Shown here piece after piece: positions 61,296 through 64,000 of a DNA stretch of 64,000 bases. Where the stretch lies: NCBI RefSeq assembly GCF_004210375.1, contig NC_134834.1, positions 158,615,290 to 158,679,289 of the forward strand, written 5' to 3'. Position 1 is the stretch's first letter; each line of letters begins with the position of its first letter. A program made the position numbers and the translations under genes. Below the pieces are notes generated by a model that was not told the DNA's origin, did no database searches, and saw only the letters and a list, made by a program, of their open reading frames with translations. This stretch comes from Tachypleus tridentatus. Taxonomy: Eukaryota > Arthropoda > Merostomata > Xiphosura > Limulidae.

Positions 61296-63656
61296 TTACT
61301 TATATCTTAATATTTTGTCTTCTAAAATTATTTTATGAAGTTCAGCATGACTGAATCTGGTTTTTACAGTTTCTGTTGCACTGAACTTATGGTGCACATA
61401 TGACTGAAACTGCTGAAGCTCGGCAGAGAGATTAATGTCCAAGTCCTCTGGGTAAGCATCAATTAGCTATTGGAAACACTGACAGTACCTTTCAGTTTCA
61501 GCAGATGAAGTGACATCATTTGGCACATCTCTTAGGAAAGAAAAATCTGTTTACTATTTCTTTGTACATCTCTTCTCATCTGGGTTTTCAGCTTGTCAAC
61601 AATTGTGTAGAAGGTGGTGATATGAACTTTATCTCTGGCATTCAGATCTACTTCGTGTGCATCTCCGTTATTTAGTACCTTCTTTCTGACACGTTTGCAA
61701 GTTTTAGCTGCATTGTAATCAACATCTGGTAGTATTACCTTTGCTTCAAATCTTTCAAAGTAATCCTCTAAAGTGGGTAGTTGGTCAGCTAATGACCCGT
61801 ACAGATCTGCACGTGTTTTTAAGTTCACATCCTCATTTTGCAGAATTTGCTTTATGAAACTTTTGCAAACTCTCATCCCACATAAAAACAGATTGTAGCT
61901 CTTGTATCTTTTGTCTCCCTTTTGTGACTGTTCTTCAACTAGACATTCTAAAGCTTCCAAAATCTTAACGAAAAACTTCAAAATTGCTGTTGTTGCCATA
62001 GCATGTGCCTCCCATCTGGTATCACAAAAGGATTTTAACACACTTTTATTTCCAAGACGAGCTTTAAGAATTTTCCACTGGCTGGTTGAGGCTGACAAAA
62101 TGTATAGAGCAAATGCATTGTAGAGAAAAATTAATTGCCACTTGACAGCAGTCAACAGCACTTCAGCCTATCAGATTTAGTGAATGGGCTGCACACGGCA
62201 CATATATGGCAAACTTATTTTCTTCTAAAATCTTTTGCTGCATCCCCTTATAACGCCCACACGTTAGCAACATTGTCGTAAGACTGACCCATACACTTTG
62301 AAAAATTGAGTTTGCAAACTTCATGTAAGTACTGTAATACCTGGTTTACCATTTGCTCACCGGTATGGCTTTTCAGTTCCAGAAAAGTTAAAAAAAACGT
62401 TCAGTAGGCTGCCCATCTTTTAAGTATCGAAGTACAACGCTTAACTGATCTATATGTGATAGATCTGGTGCCGAGTCAGCTGACAAGTTAAAATAACCAG
62501 AAGAACTGACTTTATCAACAATGAACATGTGGACCTTCTGAGCCATTGGTTCAATGAGTTCTTCACAGGTGGTTTTGGACAAGTAAGAAGGACTTCCTTT
62601 TCAAGAATTTCCATATTTAGAAATGTGTCCTGCTAAAAATAGATCAAACTGACTTATGAGCTCAAGCAGCCTAAAAAATTCCCATTCTGCAGTGAACCAA
62701 GTCTTTCATCTGTTGCTCGGAAAGCCAGGCCATGTTCAGCTAACGTACGAATAACAGCTATTACACGCTCCAAGACATGTTCCCAGTAACTGCACTTTTC
62801 TTTAATTTGTTTTACAACTCTTGTCGCAAGCCTAAACCTTGTCTGTAAGTTAAGTATGTTAGCATAGAGTCTCGGCGAGTAGTGCTTCTTTCATGATGAT
62901 CAATTACAATAGTATTCGCCAGTCACTGAACCCTTCTCTTTCAACAAAATGCAAGGAAAATTTAGAGGCAAAAAGTTTACAAAGCAGTAAACTGGCTCTG
63001 GTGATGGTGAAAACAATAACAACTGTCTCTTGTATTGCTTACCATTGGCCTTTACCCCAAAGAAAAGTTTTTGCGAACAGTATCTCGTTGGTTTGCCACT
63101 ATTGAAAGTCCGGCAGGATTTGCCAAATGGCCCATTGTGGTGTTGACAGTCAGTGGGTCCACAAGCAATCCAGTAAGCCACATCATCAGCAGAGATATCG
63201 AGTCACAACCCTGGATCTTTTGCTTTAGTTTCTTCATCTTTTGATGAAATTTTCATTTTCAGCAATTATTTCAACTTCAGACTGTCTTGTAGAGCAACTT
63301 GCATCAACATTAACACTGGTGATATCAGTAGAATTTACAGACAAAGTGAGATCAGTTGTGAGACTTGTGCCAGTTGAGCCAGCCTGTGACATCTCAACGT
63401 AATCATGATGTTCTGACTTTGAAGTGGACAAAGTGGTACTTGTAGATGTGGAACTTGGTTCAACTTCAATCTTGTCAGAATCAGATGCAGTACAAGTGAC
63501 GTCTGATGGCGAAGATGGGTTTCGATTTGGAAGATCATGTTGTGTAAGTTGAGTGAAAAAATTAGTCAGTTTTCCAATCTTGGCCACTAAATCCAAAGCC
63601 CTTTGTTGGTTCTTTTTTGCCAGTTTTCTCTTTGTGCACCACTTGATTGAACACAT
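61296..63656 (-). pseudogene. hAT-superfamily transposase, ZMYM1-like, broken
   Basis: Minus-strand coding remains run from a Met at 63656 (MCSIKWCTKRKLA, typical N-terminus) through a Ser/Thr-rich linker, a region resembling the TTF-type zinc-finger segment (AYWIACGPTDCQ near 63175; SPSPEPVYCFV near 62985), GNSGKGSPSYL..KTTCEELIEPMA, YFNLSADSAPDLSHIDQLSV and FLELKSHTGEQMVNQVLQY. GQSYDNVANV (the catalytic-core motif) and CDTRWEAHA follow, then DLDINLSAELQQFQSYVHHK and TRFSHAELHKIILE. Frameshifts and stops separate these blocks (near 63230, 62900, 62600, 62390, 62260, 62160, 61540 and 61470). The dimerisation domain with its usual C-terminal ERSFS motif is absent, so the 3' end is deleted. Cut-and-paste activity is lost. 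Confidence 0.88.
61532..62161 (-). pseudogene. Longest open segment of the hAT transposase (middle domain)
   Basis: 209 codons. Contains SKSVLKSFCDTRWEAHAMAT-type sequence with the hAT W residue (CDTRW), LECLVEEQSQKGDKR, ADLYGSLADQLPTLEDYFERF and VDLNARDKVHITTFYTIVDKL, the alpha-helical insertion region of ZMYM1-like transposases. The apparent start codon is internal to the parent gene. Confidence 0.85.
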
Positions 63657-64000
63657 TTTATCGTGCAGGCTGAAAAATACAGAAACAAAAATAAAACAAC
63701 ACACAAAAGAACATAGATCATATATAGTTATAATGACTAGAAAAATGCTGAAATTCATAAGGAAAAACGTTGGTAAGACAGTCAAACATACCAATCTCTG
63801 GGTCTACATTTAGACAAATATTGCCATAAAGTTATCCTAGGACCTAGCTCCATCAGCACATAAACATGAATTCATAAATACCTTTATTGATTTGCTGCAT
63901 TCTGATTGGTTGAAAACCATTCAAGACTGGCTTCAATCCATTTTAGGAGAATCAGTTTTCAGTCATTGCAAAAGTTTCATTAATGTTGTTGCTATGATAG
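63657..64000. other. 5' flank of the hAT transposase
   Basis: Probably untranslated or subterminal part of the element. The matching inverted terminal sequence is not seen before the window ends, so the outer boundary lies beyond 64000 or is lost. Confidence 0.4.

Noticed and set aside
62893..63244. Plus-strand open frames over the hAT region
   Set aside because: Antisense shadows of the minus-strand transposase remnant, which carries the recognisable motifs.
63553..63813. 86-codon plus-strand open frame
   Set aside because: Antisense to the hAT N-terminal MCSIKWCTKRKL region.

Overview
The window looks like nuclear DNA of an arthropod, most likely a chelicerate and probably a horseshoe crab. 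It is AT-rich, its one recognisable host gene is split by kilobase-scale introns with GT/AG borders, and it is littered with tRNA-derived SINEs of a type I associate with Xiphosura. The species call rests on recall of repeat families and was not searched. There are no bacterial-style operons, rRNA genes or intact tRNA genes.

Left part (1-17 kb): the 3' portion of a plus-strand gene for a chemosensory-type ionotropic receptor of the ionotropic glutamate receptor superfamily. Six exons (1030-1117, 3662-3820, 8203-8365, 9890-10107, 13113-13381, 15953-16220) splice in frame to 387 residues: the end of lobe S1, M1, pore loop, M3, lobe S2 and M4, then a stop codon. The upstream exons are outside the window. 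The introns hold SINEs of two families (one nested in the other), a degenerate 33-34-bp tandem repeat, a foldback element, and a 381-bp inverted-repeat element flanked by 10-bp target duplications.

Middle-left (17.9-23.3 kb): a decayed minus-strand gene of a multicopy arthropod family with cysteine-rich N-terminal motifs (18402-20253). It lies between two inverted copies of a sequence of about 100 bp or more (around 17.95-18.10 and 23.06-23.24 kb), so it may sit inside a dead 5.3-kb mobile element.

Centre (23361-51083): one 27.7-kb satellite array, 43 percent of the window, of a 34-bp unit repeated about 815 times head to tail. Unit variants recur at fixed distances (850/884, about 2491-2525, 1732 and 1768 bp), which shows nested higher-order repeats. 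The array has no coding capacity.

Right part (51.1-64 kb): AT-rich DNA with more SINEs, 30-bp, 51-bp and 102-bp minisatellites, and at 60.8-63.7 kb a broken minus-strand hAT-superfamily transposase gene (ZMYM1-like type). Its 3' terminal sequence is amplified into a 52-bp tandem array.

The genes do not form a pathway. The window is one receptor gene beside a large satellite block and layers of mobile-element remains.
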